From positions 3,582,400 through 3,646,399 of the forward strand of contig NZ_CP076718.1 in assembly GCF_011682235.2 (NCBI RefSeq): 64,000 nt of DNA, in the 5' to 3' direction. Positions 8,040 through 16,922 of this stretch are shown here, piece after piece (the stretch's first letter is position 1; each line of letters begins with the position of its first letter). Source of the DNA: Rhodocaloribacter litoris. GTDB lineage: Bacteria > Bacteroidota > Rhodothermia > Rhodothermales > ISCAR-4553. The notes under the pieces were generated by a model. The model saw only the letters and a program-made list of their open reading frames with translations, searched no databases and was not told the origin of the DNA. The position numbers were made by a program, and so were the translations under genes.

Positions 8040-10166
8040 TTAAAATCTCCAGTGAATCTGGAAGCGGAGTTCGCGGAGACGGTTTCCAGTCGTTTCGTCG
8101 AGTCCTGTTCCCACCGTCTCCACGTTTTCGAAGTGGGTGGCGGCGTATTTGATCTGTATGGAGAAATGGCTGGCAGGGAGGAGGGTGGCCAGCACATAGA
8201 AGCGCTGGCCCTGCCCGGAGAAGGCCGGCACATAGAGAGTATAGCGCAGATCGTGTTCATAGGCAAACACGCGGGTTTCGAAGTCGTCGGTGTCGAAGAA
8301 AGCGAGGCGTGTGTCGAGCCGGAGGCGTGGGTGGAGGTGCCATTGCACGTCCTGGTACAGCAGCACGCCGTGCGTGGCGGAGCCGCCGGCGAGAAAGGCG
8401 CGGGTGACCTCGGCGCGGGCCCGGAGGCGCAGGGTGCGGCTGAAGGCGTAGTCGCCGTGGAGGCGGAGCGACTGGCGGGTGGCCGGGCGTACGGCATCGA
8501 GGAGGCGACCGCCCGCGTCCGTCGCCGGCACGCCGTCTTCGTCGGTCTCGGTGCGGGCCTGCACGTAGGCATACAACCACCAGCGCGGGTGGTATTCGGC
8601 GACGAGGCGCACTTCGTAGCCGGCCGTGGGGCGTGGCACGCCGAAGCGCAGCCAGGGGAAATGGTACTGGTCGACGTAGCCGGCGAGCCGCCAGTGGCGA
8701 TGCGGGTGGAGTTGCACCCCCAGGTAGAAGCCGGTTTCGTTCCGGGTGGCGCCGTGGCGTTCTCCGAAGGCGAAGCCGTAGGGGCTTACGAAGTCTTTCG
8801 GGAAGTGACGGGCGAGCGCGACCACCGCGGCCCGGTCAGAGAGCCGGGCGTGCAGCCCGCCGAGGCCGCCGGGCACGCCGCCGGGAGCCCGGGCCATCTC
8901 GCCGAAGAGGGTCAGGCCGGCGGCGAGCGGGACGAGGCCGTGCAGCCCGAGCATGGACGCCCGGCGGCCGCGGAGGTCGAAGTGCCGGTAGGGTGCGGCT
9001 TCGGGCCGTAGCGGCGGGTCGAAGGTGGCGTGGTAGCCGGTCACCCCCAGCCGGGCCGGGCCCAGCCGGAGCGTGGCGTCGCCCCCGGCGACGGTCTCCT
9101 GCAGGGTTCCCTTACGGGCCAGTTCCGTCGGGGTGCGGTGCAACCCGGAGGTCGAGATGCCTGCCACCACGGCGGCGGGCGAAGCCGTGTCCGGGAGGGC
9201 TACGGTGGCGTCGACGCGGCGGCGGGAGACGAAGCCGCTGACGGTGAGGGAGGGGACGGGCCGGACGGCGACGGCCAGGCCCCGGAAGAACCGGTTTTCC
9301 TCGGCCGAGCCATAGGGACGCAGGCCCGGGCCGAGCCGTGTGCCGGCCTGCACCGCCTCCCGGCCTTTGCCGGGGGCGAAACTGCGCCAGAGCACCACCC
9401 CCTGCCCGAAGTCTGCCGTGAAGTCACCCACGATGAGGGTGTGCAGCGGGCCGAGGCCGGTGAGGGCCAGGTGGCCGGAGACGTGGTCGTAGCCGTAGGT
9501 TCGCGTCGCCGGGTTCCATTCGAACGCTTCGCCGGGGTCTTTTTCGAGGGTGAGGTTCAGGCCGAGCCGCCGGTTCCGGGCTCGGAAGCGTGTGTAGAGC
9601 CGTTCGGGGGAGCCCCGGTAGGTGGTGCGCGTGGTGTCGCGGTCGAAGCCCCGGCCGAGGTCGAGGCGGCGGGTGATCCGCTGGAGGATCTCGTAGCGAA
9701 GCCCGCCGAGAAGCTTCCGGGGGGGATCCCGGGTGGGGGACGTGCCGAGCGCCAGGTAGGGCCGGGCGGCGGCGAGCACCGTTTCGGTCACCCCTTCCAC
9801 CCGTTGCAGCGCGGCGAGCGTGCGAAAAGGCCCGAACCGTTCACGGTGTCGCACGATGGCGAGCGCGAGGGCCGGGCCAAAGGCCGGGATGTAGGCCAGC
9901 TCTTCGGCGGAGGCGGTGTTGGGGTCGAGGGGGGGTTCGGCGAGCCGGGCGAGTGTTTCGGCGAGCTGCTCCGGGTCTCCCGCTTCGGGGTCCACGTCTT
10001 CCAGGGTGCGTTCCAGCACGTCGTCCACGGTGGCCGTGTCCGGAAGGACCTGGGCCGGGGCGGGTACGGGGACCAGCAGCAGCGCCAGCCCTAGGCACCG
10101 GACGGCCGGGCGGCGGGGGCACACGGGTCCCCGGGGGGGTGGCGGGTGGAAATGCTGCCTTACCAT
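8040..10166 (-). CDS. Helix-hairpin-helix (ComEA-like) domain fused to an outer-membrane beta-barrel-like region
   Basis: 708 residues. The N-terminal signal peptide ends near PAPAQ. Residues of about 75-140 carry ComEA-type helix-hairpin-helix motifs: DPNTASAEELAYIPAFGPALALAIVRHRERFGPF followed by RVEGVTETVLAAARPYL (described here in two pieces). The remaining 560 residues alternate hydrophobic and polar residues, with many Tyr/Arg/Gly, and end in an aromatic residue (IHWRF), as in outer-membrane barrels. ComEA domains bind DNA non-specifically, so a role in DNA uptake or surface DNA binding is possible but unproven. Proteins of this architecture recur in Bacteroidota. The start overlaps the stop of the PorV-like gene by 7 bases, so the two are co-translated. 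Confidence 0.75.
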   Translation of the reverse strand: MVRQHFHPPPPRGPVCPRRPAVRCLGLALLLVPVPAPAQVLPDTATVDDVLERTLEDVDPEAGDPEQLAETLARLAEPPLDPNTASAEELAYIPAFGPALALAIVRHRERFGPFRTLAALQRVEGVTETVLAAARPYLALGTSPTRDPPRKLLGGLRYEILQRITRRLDLGRGFDRDTTRTTYRGSPERLYTRFRARNRRLGLNLTLEKDPGEAFEWNPATRTYGYDHVSGHLALTGLGPLHTLIVGDFTADFGQGVVLWRSFAPGKGREAVQAGTRLGPGLRPYGSAEENRFFRGLAVAVRPVPSLTVSGFVSRRRVDATVALPDTASPAAVVAGISTSGLHRTPTELARKGTLQETVAGGDATLRLGPARLGVTGYHATFDPPLRPEAAPYRHFDLRGRRASMLGLHGLVPLAAGLTLFGEMARAPGGVPGGLGGLHARLSDRAAVVALARHFPKDFVSPYGFAFGERHGATRNETGFYLGVQLHPHRHWRLAGYVDQYHFPWLRFGVPRPTAGYEVRLVAEYHPRWWLYAYVQARTETDEDGVPATDAGGRLLDAVRPATRQSLRLHGDYAFSRTLRLRARAEVTRAFLAGGSATHGVLLYQDVQWHLHPRLRLDTRLAFFDTDDFETRVFAYEHDLRYTLYVPAFSGQGQRFYVLATLLPASHFSIQIKYAATHFENVETVGTGLDETTGNRLRELRFQIHWRF

Positions 10167-10984
10167 AGCACACCGAGCGAGAAGGCGGGGGACCAGCCCA
10201 GCACGCTGTGGTGCTCGGCCGCCACGTCGGCCGCCAGCCGGCCCAGGCGCACGCCCAGCCCGGCGGTGAAGCGGGTCGGCTCGGTGGTGGCGCCGGCACG
10301 GAGAGCAAGGGCCGGCACGGGGGCGAGCTCCAGCCCGGCACGCACCGAGAGGGGGAAGCGCACATCCTTGATCACATCGACCAGGACGCGCAGGCGCTCG
10401 TCCGCCACATAGCCCAGGCCGAGGGCGAGCGTGCGTTCGAACTCCTCGCGACCGGCCAGCTTCGGGCGGTTCAGGTTTGTCGCCTGAAAGCCGGCGTAGA
10501 GGGTGGGCAGGATGCGCACGAGCCAGCCGGCCGAGACGCCCAGGGCTCCGCCGCTGCCGTACCGTGCGATCACGACACGGTAGTACCGGAGCCGGAGGCC
10601 GGCGTACAGCCGCCGTGTCGTGCCGAACGTGAAGCCCCGGGCATAGCCCAGGTCGAGGTGGGTTTCGCGGAACGCCTCAAAGCCGAACGTGCGCGCTCCC
10701 AGCGCGAACGCCCCCGCGCGGGTCGGCTCCACGTACTGGACGGCTCCGAGACGGAGTTCGGGCAGGCCAAAGGCCTGACCGGCGAAGAACGACACGGCCC
10801 GGCCCGGTCGCACCGCCCAGACGGCCGGGTTGGCGTGGCCCCAGGCGTCGTCGTGCAGGGCCGTGGCGGCACCACCGATGGCAACGGCACGCGCCCCGCC
10901 CGTCAACGACTGGGAAAAAGCAGCCGGTGCCGCGAAGGAAAAGAAGACGACAAGACAGGCCAATGGCGGCAGGCAACCCCTCAT
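10160..10984 (-). CDS. PorV/PorQ-like outer-membrane beta-barrel protein
   Basis: 274 residues from the ATG at 10984. The signal peptide ends near AAFSQS, followed by the characteristic ARAVAIGGAATALHDDAWGHANPA, here cited as the GGA-TAL-DDAWG-NPA pattern of PorV/PorQ/FadL-like proteins. The rest alternates in the manner of a barrel and ends LGVLW with a terminal aromatic residue. In Bacteroidota PorV shuttles T9SS cargo at the outer membrane, while PorQ-like relatives have less defined roles. A subtilase with a T9SS-type tail elsewhere in the window makes a T9SS role plausible. It is first in a two-gene unit with the HhH-barrel gene and is divergent from the M16 pair. Confidence 0.65.
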   Translation of the reverse strand: MRGCLPPLACLVVFFSFAAPAAFSQSLTGGARAVAIGGAATALHDDAWGHANPAVWAVRPGRAVSFFAGQAFGLPELRLGAVQYVEPTRAGAFALGARTFGFEAFRETHLDLGYARGFTFGTTRRLYAGLRLRYYRVVIARYGSGGALGVSAGWLVRILPTLYAGFQATNLNRPKLAGREEFERTLALGLGYVADERLRVLVDVIKDVRFPLSVRAGLELAPVPALALRAGATTEPTRFTAGLGVRLGRLAADVAAEHHSVLGWSPAFSLGVLW

Positions 10985-11149
10985 GCTCAATAAACCTTGC
11001 AACAAGGCCCGGCTCCGCGCCATCGGGAAAGTAAGCGCCTCGCACGCAAAGATGCCAGCAGGCCCCGTGTTTTTCGACCGGAGCAGGAAGAAACATTTGG
11101 AACGGGTGAAGTATATTTTCCCCCTTCGCTCCACGGACCCTTTCGAGCC

Positions 11150-12490
11150 ATGCAGCTTTCCGAGACGGCACAGGTACTTCCCGAGGACGTGACCGAGGCG
11201 TTCGCGTTTGTCGAGGCGTCGGGAGGGATCGAGGCTTACCGGCTTCGATCGAACAACCTGCACGTCTTGCTGTTGCCCGAGGCCGCGGCGCCCGTCGTCA
11301 CGTTCATGGTGACGTACCGGGTGGGCAGCCGGAACGAAACCACGGGACTGACGGGAGCCACCCATTTCCTCGAACACCTCATGTTCAAGGGCACCGAGCG
11401 GTTCAGCAAAGAGCGGGGCACGTCCATCTTCAACGTGCTGCAGCGCGTGGGGGCGCAGGTCAACGCCACCACCTGGCTCGACCGGACCAACTATTACGCG
11501 CTGTTGCCGCGGGAACACCTGGCGCTCGCCGTCGAGATCGAGGCGGATCGCATGCGCAACGCCCGGATCCGGGAGGAGGACCTCGAAAGCGAGCGCACGG
11601 TGATTCTGAACGAGCTGGACCGGGGAGAGAACGAGCCCCTGCGCAAGCTCTACCACGCCGTCTGGAGCACCGCGTTCATGGCGCATCCGTACCACCATCC
11701 GACCATCGGGTGGCGGAGCGACGTCGAGCACGTTTCGGCCGAAGGGTTGCGGCATTTCTACGATACCTTCTACTGGCCGGACAACGCCACCGTCAGCATC
11801 ATCGGGGACTTTGACCGGAGCGAGGCGCTCCGGCTCGTTCATCGCCACTTCGGGCCCATCCCGCCGGCGCCCGCACCCGTGCCCGAAGTATACACCCGCG
11901 AGCCGGAGCAGCGCGGCGAGCGCTGCATCGTCGTGCGCCAGGCGGGCCGGCTCGGTGCCGTGATGGTCGCCTTCAAGTCGCCGCCCGCTCTGGATCCCGA
12001 TGCCGACGCGCTCGACGTGCTGGCGACGGCCCTCGCAACCGGCAAGAACAGCCGGCTCTATCGCCACCTCACCGATCGGGGTCTGACGACGCACCTCTAT
12101 GCGAACGCCTCGCGCCTGCGCGACCCCGGCCTCTTCTTCATCCTGGCCATGCTGGCTCCGGACCAGACGCACGCGGGCGTGGAGGCCGCCATCGAAGAGG
12201 TGCTGGATACCGTGCGCCGGGACGGGCTCACCGAAACCGAGCTGGCACGGGCGAAGAACCAGCTCCGGGCCCGGGAAGCCTTCAGCCGGGACGGGCCCTA
12301 CGCCGTGGCAACCCAGCTCAACGAGGCCATCGCCGCCGGCGACTGGAAGCTCTACACCACTTACCTCGACCGCATCGAGCGCGTCACCGCGACGGACGTG
12401 CGCCGCGTGGCACAGGCCTACCTGGTCGAGGATCGCCGCACCGTCGGCCGCTACGTCCCGATTCCCGACAGCCCGACCGCCGATGCCTGA
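11150..12490 (+). CDS. M16B-family zinc metallopeptidase, catalytic subunit
   Basis: 446 residues from the ATG at 11150; upstream in-frame sequence is intergenic. The inverted zinc motif HxxEH appears as HFLEH at residues 72-76, and the distal acidic ligand region is ERTVILNELDR. The second half is the structural repeat of the M16 fold. No signal peptide is evident. It is followed by, and overlaps by 8 bases, a second M16 gene lacking the zinc motif. This is the standard arrangement of heterodimeric M16B peptidases, which degrade short peptides in a closed chamber formed by both subunits. The location may be cytoplasmic or periplasmic. Confidence 0.93.
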   Translation: MQLSETAQVLPEDVTEAFAFVEASGGIEAYRLRSNNLHVLLLPEAAAPVVTFMVTYRVGSRNETTGLTGATHFLEHLMFKGTERFSKERGTSIFNVLQRVGAQVNATTWLDRTNYYALLPREHLALAVEIEADRMRNARIREEDLESERTVILNELDRGENEPLRKLYHAVWSTAFMAHPYHHPTIGWRSDVEHVSAEGLRHFYDTFYWPDNATVSIIGDFDRSEALRLVHRHFGPIPPAPAPVPEVYTREPEQRGERCIVVRQAGRLGAVMVAFKSPPALDPDADALDVLATALATGKNSRLYRHLTDRGLTTHLYANASRLRDPGLFFILAMLAPDQTHAGVEAAIEEVLDTVRRDGLTETELARAKNQLRAREAFSRDGPYAVATQLNEAIAAGDWKLYTTYLDRIERVTATDVRRVAQAYLVEDRRTVGRYVPIPDSPTADA

Positions 12491-13790
12491 TCGGACCGCC
12501 GCCCGCCTCATGCAAACCACGACCCGGCTCAAGCCGCTGGCCGAACGCGTCGAAACGTGCACCGCCGGGGCCGCCCGCCTGCTCGTCCTGCCCACGCCCG
12601 TCCGTTCCATCGTCTCCTTCCGGGGATCGTTCAAAACGTATCCGGACTTTGCCGCCGGGACCGACCTGGTGCAGGACCTGGCCGTGCAGTTGCTCGACAA
12701 GGGCACGCGCCGGCGCGACCGCTTTGCCATCGCCGAGGTGCTCGAGAACCGGGGCGTGGAACTGGACTTCCACACGGACGGCCTGTGGGTGCGTTTCTCC
12801 GGCCGGGCGCTCCGCGACGACCTTCCCGAGGTGATCCCCATCCTGACCGAACAGTTGCGCGAACCCCTGTTCGATCCGGGCGAGTTCGAAAAGGCAAAGG
12901 CCCACCTGGCCGCCTCGCTGGAACGCTCGAGGGAAAGCACGGCCGCGCAGGCATCGGCGGCCCTGGCCCGCCGGCTCTATCCCCGCGCCCACCCCAACTA
13001 CCGGCCCGACCCGGCGGACGACCTGGCCCGCCTGGCTGCCCTCACCGTCGACGACGTCCGCGCCTTCCACGCCCGGCACTTCGGCGCCAACGACCTGACG
13101 ATCGTCTTCGTGGGCGACGTGGACCCCGGCACCGTCGAAGCGCTCGTGCGGGAAGGACCGGGCGCCTGGACCCCCGCTGCGGTGCAGGCTCCCTTCGCCG
13201 AACGAGGACGGGCGGCATCGCCGGGCCGCACCGTCGTCCCCATGCCGGACAAGGAAAACGTGGACGTGCGCATGGGGCATCCCCTCCCCGTCCGGCGCCA
13301 GGACCCGGCCTTCATTCCGCTCTACGTGGCCAACTACATCCTGGGCGGCAACTTCTCGGCCCGGCTCATGAGCACCGTGCGCGACGAGATGGGGCTCACC
13401 TACGGCATCTATTCGACCCTCTACGGCGTCACCACCGAATACGAGGGCCACTGGCAGGTGGACGTCACGCTGAGCCGGGAAAACGTCGAGCGGGGGGTGG
13501 AGGCGACGCTGGCGGAGGTCCGTCGCTTCGTGGAGGCAGGCGTCACCCGGGAAGAACTCGACGAGAAAAAAACGACCATCACCGGCCGCTTCAAGGTGGA
13601 CCTGGCCACCACGGGCGGCCTCGCCGCCAACTTGCTGCGCAACGCCGAGCGCGGCTTCGACGTCGGCTATCTGGACCGTTTCCCCGGTGAGGTCGAAGCC
13701 CTCACGCTGGCACAGGTCAACGAGGCCGTGCAGGCCTACTTCGACCCCGGCCGCTTCCACATCGCCCTGGCCGGCTCGCTCCCGGACTAG
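12483..13790 (+). CDS. M16B-family peptidase, non-catalytic partner subunit
   Basis: 435 residues. The ATG at 12483 overlaps the end of the preceding M16 gene. There is no HxxEH motif. Instead the C-terminal half keeps the substrate-binding segment with MSTVRDEMGLTYGIYS, containing the Arg/Tyr pair typical of inactive M16B partners. Insertion and fold landmarks such as LARLAALTVDDVRAFHARHF match the family. It should dimerise with the preceding product and supply the substrate-binding Arg and Tyr. An alternative ATG at 12510 would remove nine residues. Confidence 0.92.
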   Translation: MPDRTAARLMQTTTRLKPLAERVETCTAGAARLLVLPTPVRSIVSFRGSFKTYPDFAAGTDLVQDLAVQLLDKGTRRRDRFAIAEVLENRGVELDFHTDGLWVRFSGRALRDDLPEVIPILTEQLREPLFDPGEFEKAKAHLAASLERSRESTAAQASAALARRLYPRAHPNYRPDPADDLARLAALTVDDVRAFHARHFGANDLTIVFVGDVDPGTVEALVREGPGAWTPAAVQAPFAERGRAASPGRTVVPMPDKENVDVRMGHPLPVRRQDPAFIPLYVANYILGGNFSARLMSTVRDEMGLTYGIYSTLYGVTTEYEGHWQVDVTLSRENVERGVEATLAEVRRFVEAGVTREELDEKKTTITGRFKVDLATTGGLAANLLRNAERGFDVGYLDRFPGEVEALTLAQVNEAVQAYFDPGRFHIALAGSLPD

Positions 13791-13805
13791 GGCCGGCTCC
13801 TTCCG

Positions 13806-14957
13806 TCAGTGCCCGTTGCCATAGGACGGGGTCCGGCTGGAGCCGTCCATCTCCTCGGGCAACCCCACGGGGTGGACGTACAGCGTCTGCGTCGGGTAGG
13901 CGAAGTCGATGCCTTCCCGGGCGAAACGCTCGTAGAGGGCCAGGTTGATGGCCTGCTGGATGTTCATGTACAGCGTGTAGTCCGGATCGAGCACCCAGTA
14001 GACCACCTCGAAGTTGAGGGACGAGGGGCCGAACTCCTTGAAGTGGGCCCGGTCGAACCGCACCATGTCCTGCGCTTCCACGATCTCCTGGATCATCGCC
14101 GGGATCTTCTCCAGCTTCTCGCGGGGGGTCTGGTAGGTCACCCCGACGCTGAAGACGACGCGCCGTTCGTGCATGCGCTTGAAGTTGCGGATGCGGCTGC
14201 TGAGCAGGTCACTGTTCGAGAAGACGAGCTGCTCCCCCGTCAGGCTGCGGATGCGGGTGGATTTCAGGCCGATGTACTCGACCGTGCCCAGGTGGTTGTC
14301 GACGATGATGAAGTCGCCCACCACGAAGGGTTTGTCGAGCACGATCGAGAGCGAGGCGAACAGGTCGCCCAGGATGTTCTGCACGGCCAGGCCGATGGCC
14401 ACGCCGGCGATGCCCACGCTGGCCACCAGGGCCGTGATGTCGACGCCGAAGTTGTCCAGCGCCACCAGCAGCACCAGCGTCCACAGGCCCAGCCGGGCGA
14501 TGAAGCCCAGCGCCTGCATCGACGTGACGGCGGCCGGGTCCTCGTCGAGTTTCTGGGTCCGGTAGCGTTCGACGTAGAGCGAGATCAGGCCGTTGCCCCA
14601 CTGGATGAGTTGCAGCATCAGCAGGACGAAGGCGATACGCCCGCCCCAGCGGACGATCACCTCCGGCAGTTGCACGATCGCCACGGCCGCATAGAAGGCC
14701 AGGCCGATCAGGAAGTAGGCCCGCGTCCGCTGCAGGATGCTGGCGAGCACGTTGTCGATGTTCGTCCGTGTGCGCTCCGCAAAACGCGTGATGCGCGCCG
14801 TCAGGATCCGCTGCAGGAGGATGAACAGGACGGAGAGGAAAGCCCAGATGCCGATGGCTTTGACCCAGTCCACCAGCTCGGCACCGGCAAGGAGGGTCGG
14901 GGATTCCTGCTGGAGTAGTGCGATGAGGGGAAGTAGTGGGGGGACGAGCGCAGTCAT
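13806..14957 (-). CDS. MscS-family mechanosensitive ion channel
   Basis: 383 residues from the ATG at 14957. Hydrophobic segments near residues 25-50, 70-95 and 105-130 precede the pore-lining helix region, VASVGIAGVAIGLAVQNILGD in outline, and the MscS beta-domain signature DKPFVVGDFII...GTVEYIGLKSTRIRSL. A mixed alpha/beta C-terminal domain follows. Such channels release solutes on hypo-osmotic shock at the inner membrane. The gene is 20 bases downstream of the PspC-domain gene on the same strand, so both may form one envelope-stress operon. Length is somewhat greater than E. coli MscS because of an extra N-terminal helix. Confidence 0.92.
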   Translation of the reverse strand: MTALVPPLLPLIALLQQESPTLLAGAELVDWVKAIGIWAFLSVLFILLQRILTARITRFAERTRTNIDNVLASILQRTRAYFLIGLAFYAAVAIVQLPEVIVRWGGRIAFVLLMLQLIQWGNGLISLYVERYRTQKLDEDPAAVTSMQALGFIARLGLWTLVLLVALDNFGVDITALVASVGIAGVAIGLAVQNILGDLFASLSIVLDKPFVVGDFIIVDNHLGTVEYIGLKSTRIRSLTGEQLVFSNSDLLSSRIRNFKRMHERRVVFSVGVTYQTPREKLEKIPAMIQEIVEAQDMVRFDRAHFKEFGPSSLNFEVVYWVLDPDYTLYMNIQQAINLALYERFAREGIDFAYPTQTLYVHPVGLPEEMDGSSRTPSYGNGH

Positions 14958-14977
14958 ATCCTGTGGTTGTCCGTCGG

Positions 14978-15667
14978 TCAACTGTCGCGGATGATACGGA
15001 TGCGTTCCTCGGGGGTCAGTTTGGAAGGTTTTTCCGGTCCCGGCATGATCATCGCCAGGATGATGTAGGCCAGGATGAAGGGGCCGCCGGAGGCGATGGT
15101 ACCGATGACGAAGGCGATGCGCACGAGGGTCGGATCGATGTTGAAGTATTCGGCGATGCCGGCACAGACCCCCGAGATCTTCTTGTTGCGGGATTTCCGG
15201 AGGCGGCGTTTCTCCGTCAGCGACGGGGTGCTCTGGCGTTCCGACGTGGAGGCCGTCCGGCTGCGGCTGCGCTGTTGCCGGGCGGCGGCCTTCGCGCGGG
15301 CGCGGGCGCGCTTCTTCTTGCGGTCCGGGCTCCACGAGAGCACGCCGAAGCCGAGGAGGATGATCAGGATGCCTGCCAGCCAGGGGAGCATCGCGGCCAG
15401 CAGGCTGAAGTCGAGGCCGTTCCAGAGGCCCAGTTGCTGGAAGAGGTAGCCGACGCCGACGAGGATCAGCGAGAGCCCGGCGATGGTCGGCAGGTTGAAC
15501 GGCCCCTTGGTGCGGGTCTCTTCCTCGAAAAGCAGGGCTTCGAGCTCTTCTTCCGAGAGCTCCTCCAGTTCGGCCAGGCTGTCTTCACCCGTTTCCTCGA
15601 ACGAGAGGGAGCCGGTGGCCTCGTCGTGTTCCTGCTCTGGCTGCGGTCTGTGGGTGCGCGTCTTCAT
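14978..15667 (-). CDS. PspC-domain membrane protein with LiaI/LiaF-like N-terminal segment
   Basis: 229 residues. An acidic N-terminus (SLAELEELSEEELEALLFEEE) precedes two hydrophobic helices (about residues 60-110) of LiaI/LiaF transmembrane type. A very basic linker (KKKRARARAKAAARQQ) follows, and then a PspC domain: KISGVCAGIAEYFNIDPTLVRI, a membrane helix, and MPGPEKPSKL. PspC proteins participate in envelope-stress sensing, but no PspA is visible here. It is followed on the same strand by an MscS channel gene. Orientation and partner cannot be derived from sequence. Confidence 0.85.
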   Translation of the reverse strand: MKTRTHRPQPEQEHDEATGSLSFEETGEDSLAELEELSEEELEALLFEEETRTKGPFNLPTIAGLSLILVGVGYLFQQLGLWNGLDFSLLAAMLPWLAGILIILLGFGVLSWSPDRKKKRARARAKAAARQQRSRSRTASTSERQSTPSLTEKRRLRKSRNKKISGVCAGIAEYFNIDPTLVRIAFVIGTIASGGPFILAYIILAMIMPGPEKPSKLTPEERIRIIRDS

Positions 15668-15743
15668 GCTTGGCGGGCTCTGCGTTGATCCGGCAGCGTG
15701 GTACGGCCCGGGTTTCGGATCGGACGCATCACGCGTCCGGAGG

Positions 15744-16349
15744 TTACGGCGACGTTGCCGGGCGGAGGGTTTCGTACTCGGTGACGATCACCGAGACCGG
15801 TACGTCATGCGGTTCGGCCGGGACCGTCTCCAGCAGGCATGCATCGTATACCGGGCAGACGGTCGGTACGGTGAGGCCGGCCAGGAAGGCATCGTAGTAA
15901 CCGTAGCCGTGGCCGAGGCGGTAGCCGTTACGACCGGCGCCCAGGGCCGGGACGATCACCAGGTCGAGCGCTTCGGGCGGAACGCTTTCGCCGTTGACCG
16001 GTTCGTCGATGCCCCACCGGTTCGGGCGCAGGGCGCCTGCTCCGGTGAAGCGCACATGCCGTAGACGCGGCCGGCCCCGTCCAGGTTGCTCTGTCGTATC
16101 AACGACGGGCAGCACGATTTGTTTATCGGCGGCCTGCAGGTGGGCGATGAGCGGGCGCGTATCCACTTCGCGCCGGGTCACGAGCGGCCAGTAGATGTGA
16201 ATCGTCCTGGCGTGCTGCAGTTCCGGCAGGGCCAGCACCCGCTCGATGATGGCCTGCGACCGCGCCGCGTAGGCGGCCTCGTCGAGACCGGCCCGAAGGG
16301 CCCGCAACCGGGCCCGCAGGGCTTCCTTGGTCGGGACAAAGGACGTCAT
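15744..16349 (-). CDS. 5-formyltetrahydrofolate cyclo-ligase
   Basis: 201 residues from the ATG at 16349; an ATG at 16373 would overlap the divergent gene. It catalyses ATP-dependent conversion of 5-formyl-THF to 5,10-methenyl-THF. Family marks are the N-terminal KEALRARLRALR helix, the central IHIYWPLVTRREVDTRPLI, and the C-terminal ATP/folate-binding block LDLVIVPALGAGRNGYRLGHGYGYYDAFL (shown only in outline), with the conserved GRNGYRLGHGYGYYD. Only 22 bases separate it from the divergent AhpD-like gene, so their promoters must overlap one another or the coding sequences. It is the only one-carbon gene at this spot; gcvT lies 16 kb away. Confidence 0.93.
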   Translation of the reverse strand: MTSFVPTKEALRARLRALRAGLDEAAYAARSQAIIERVLALPELQHARTIHIYWPLVTRREVDTRPLIAHLQAADKQIVLPVVDTTEQPGRGRPRLRHVRFTGAGALRPNRWGIDEPVNGESVPPEALDLVIVPALGAGRNGYRLGHGYGYYDAFLAGLTVPTVCPVYDACLLETVPAEPHDVPVSVIVTEYETLRPATSP

Positions 16350-16371
16350 CCTACACAAACCGGCAACCGCC

Positions 16372-16749
16372 ATGGGTGAAACGACACCGCCGGACCGGCT
16401 GGCCGCCTTTGAGGCCTACCGGGAACGCATGAACCGGCGCATTCTCGAAGAAAAGAACCATCTGGGCACCAAACGGTTCTTCAACCTCGACAGCGCGGCC
16501 TACCGGGACGGCGCCCTCGACGCGCGAACCAAGGAGCTCCTGGGCCTGGTGGCCTCCATGGTGCTCCGCTGCAACGACTGCGTCGACTACCACCTGATCC
16601 GGTGCGTCCGGGCCGGCTTCACGGACGAAGAGCTCGACGAAGCCCTGCACGTCGCCCTCGTCGTGGGCGGCTCCATCGTGATCCCGCACCTGCGCCACGC
16701 CGTCGAGACGATCGACCTGCTGCGGGCGCGTGAAAATACCGAGGATTAG
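16372..16749 (+). CDS. Carboxymuconolactone decarboxylase / AhpD-like protein
   Basis: 125 residues from the ATG at 16372. The core is the AhpD fold with the redox pair in VLRCNDCVDYHLIRC (CxxC followed by a histidine three residues on), then a helical segment ending IPHLRHAVETIDLL. Members act as peroxidase-linked thiol reductants or as decarboxylases; the intact CxxC...H favours a redox role. Both cysteines are present. The gene is divergent from the folate cyclo-ligase and followed by a 173-base gap containing a promoter-like motif for ffh. Substrate cannot be assigned. Confidence 0.85.
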   Translation: MGETTPPDRLAAFEAYRERMNRRILEEKNHLGTKRFFNLDSAAYRDGALDARTKELLGLVASMVLRCNDCVDYHLIRCVRAGFTDEELDEALHVALVVGGSIVIPHLRHAVETIDLLRARENTED

Positions 16750-16803
16750 CCCGAAAGGCTCCGGGAGAAGCCCGCCACGCGGCACAAGAGCCGGCGGATC
16801 ACG

Positions 16804-16834
16804 TTGGAAAAAGCCGCGGAAAAGTTTAACTTCA
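16804..16834 (+). promoter_or_regulatory. Candidate promoter upstream of the ffh operon
   Basis: TTG at 16804-16806 is followed, after 20 bases, by TAACTTCA at 16827-16834. This approximates the Bacteroidota -33 / -7 elements. It lies in the only intergenic gap before ffh. Motif match only. Confidence 0.35.
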
Positions 16835-16922
16835 CCTGTCTGTGCAAAGGTGTGAATCGGGAGGCCGGCTTCCCGGCTCCGCCACCTGCCGGCATGACTT
16901 CACGAGCGACCCGAAGACCTCC

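Noticed and set aside
12483-13790. Second M16 gene as a degenerate, dead peptidase
   Set aside because: Loss of HxxEH with retained Arg/Tyr in the second half is the normal state of the non-catalytic M16B partner.
16750-16922. Possible 4.5S/SRP RNA in the gap before ffh
   Set aside because: The conserved SRP RNA core (GGAAG...AGCAG tetraloop helix) could not be found in either strand.
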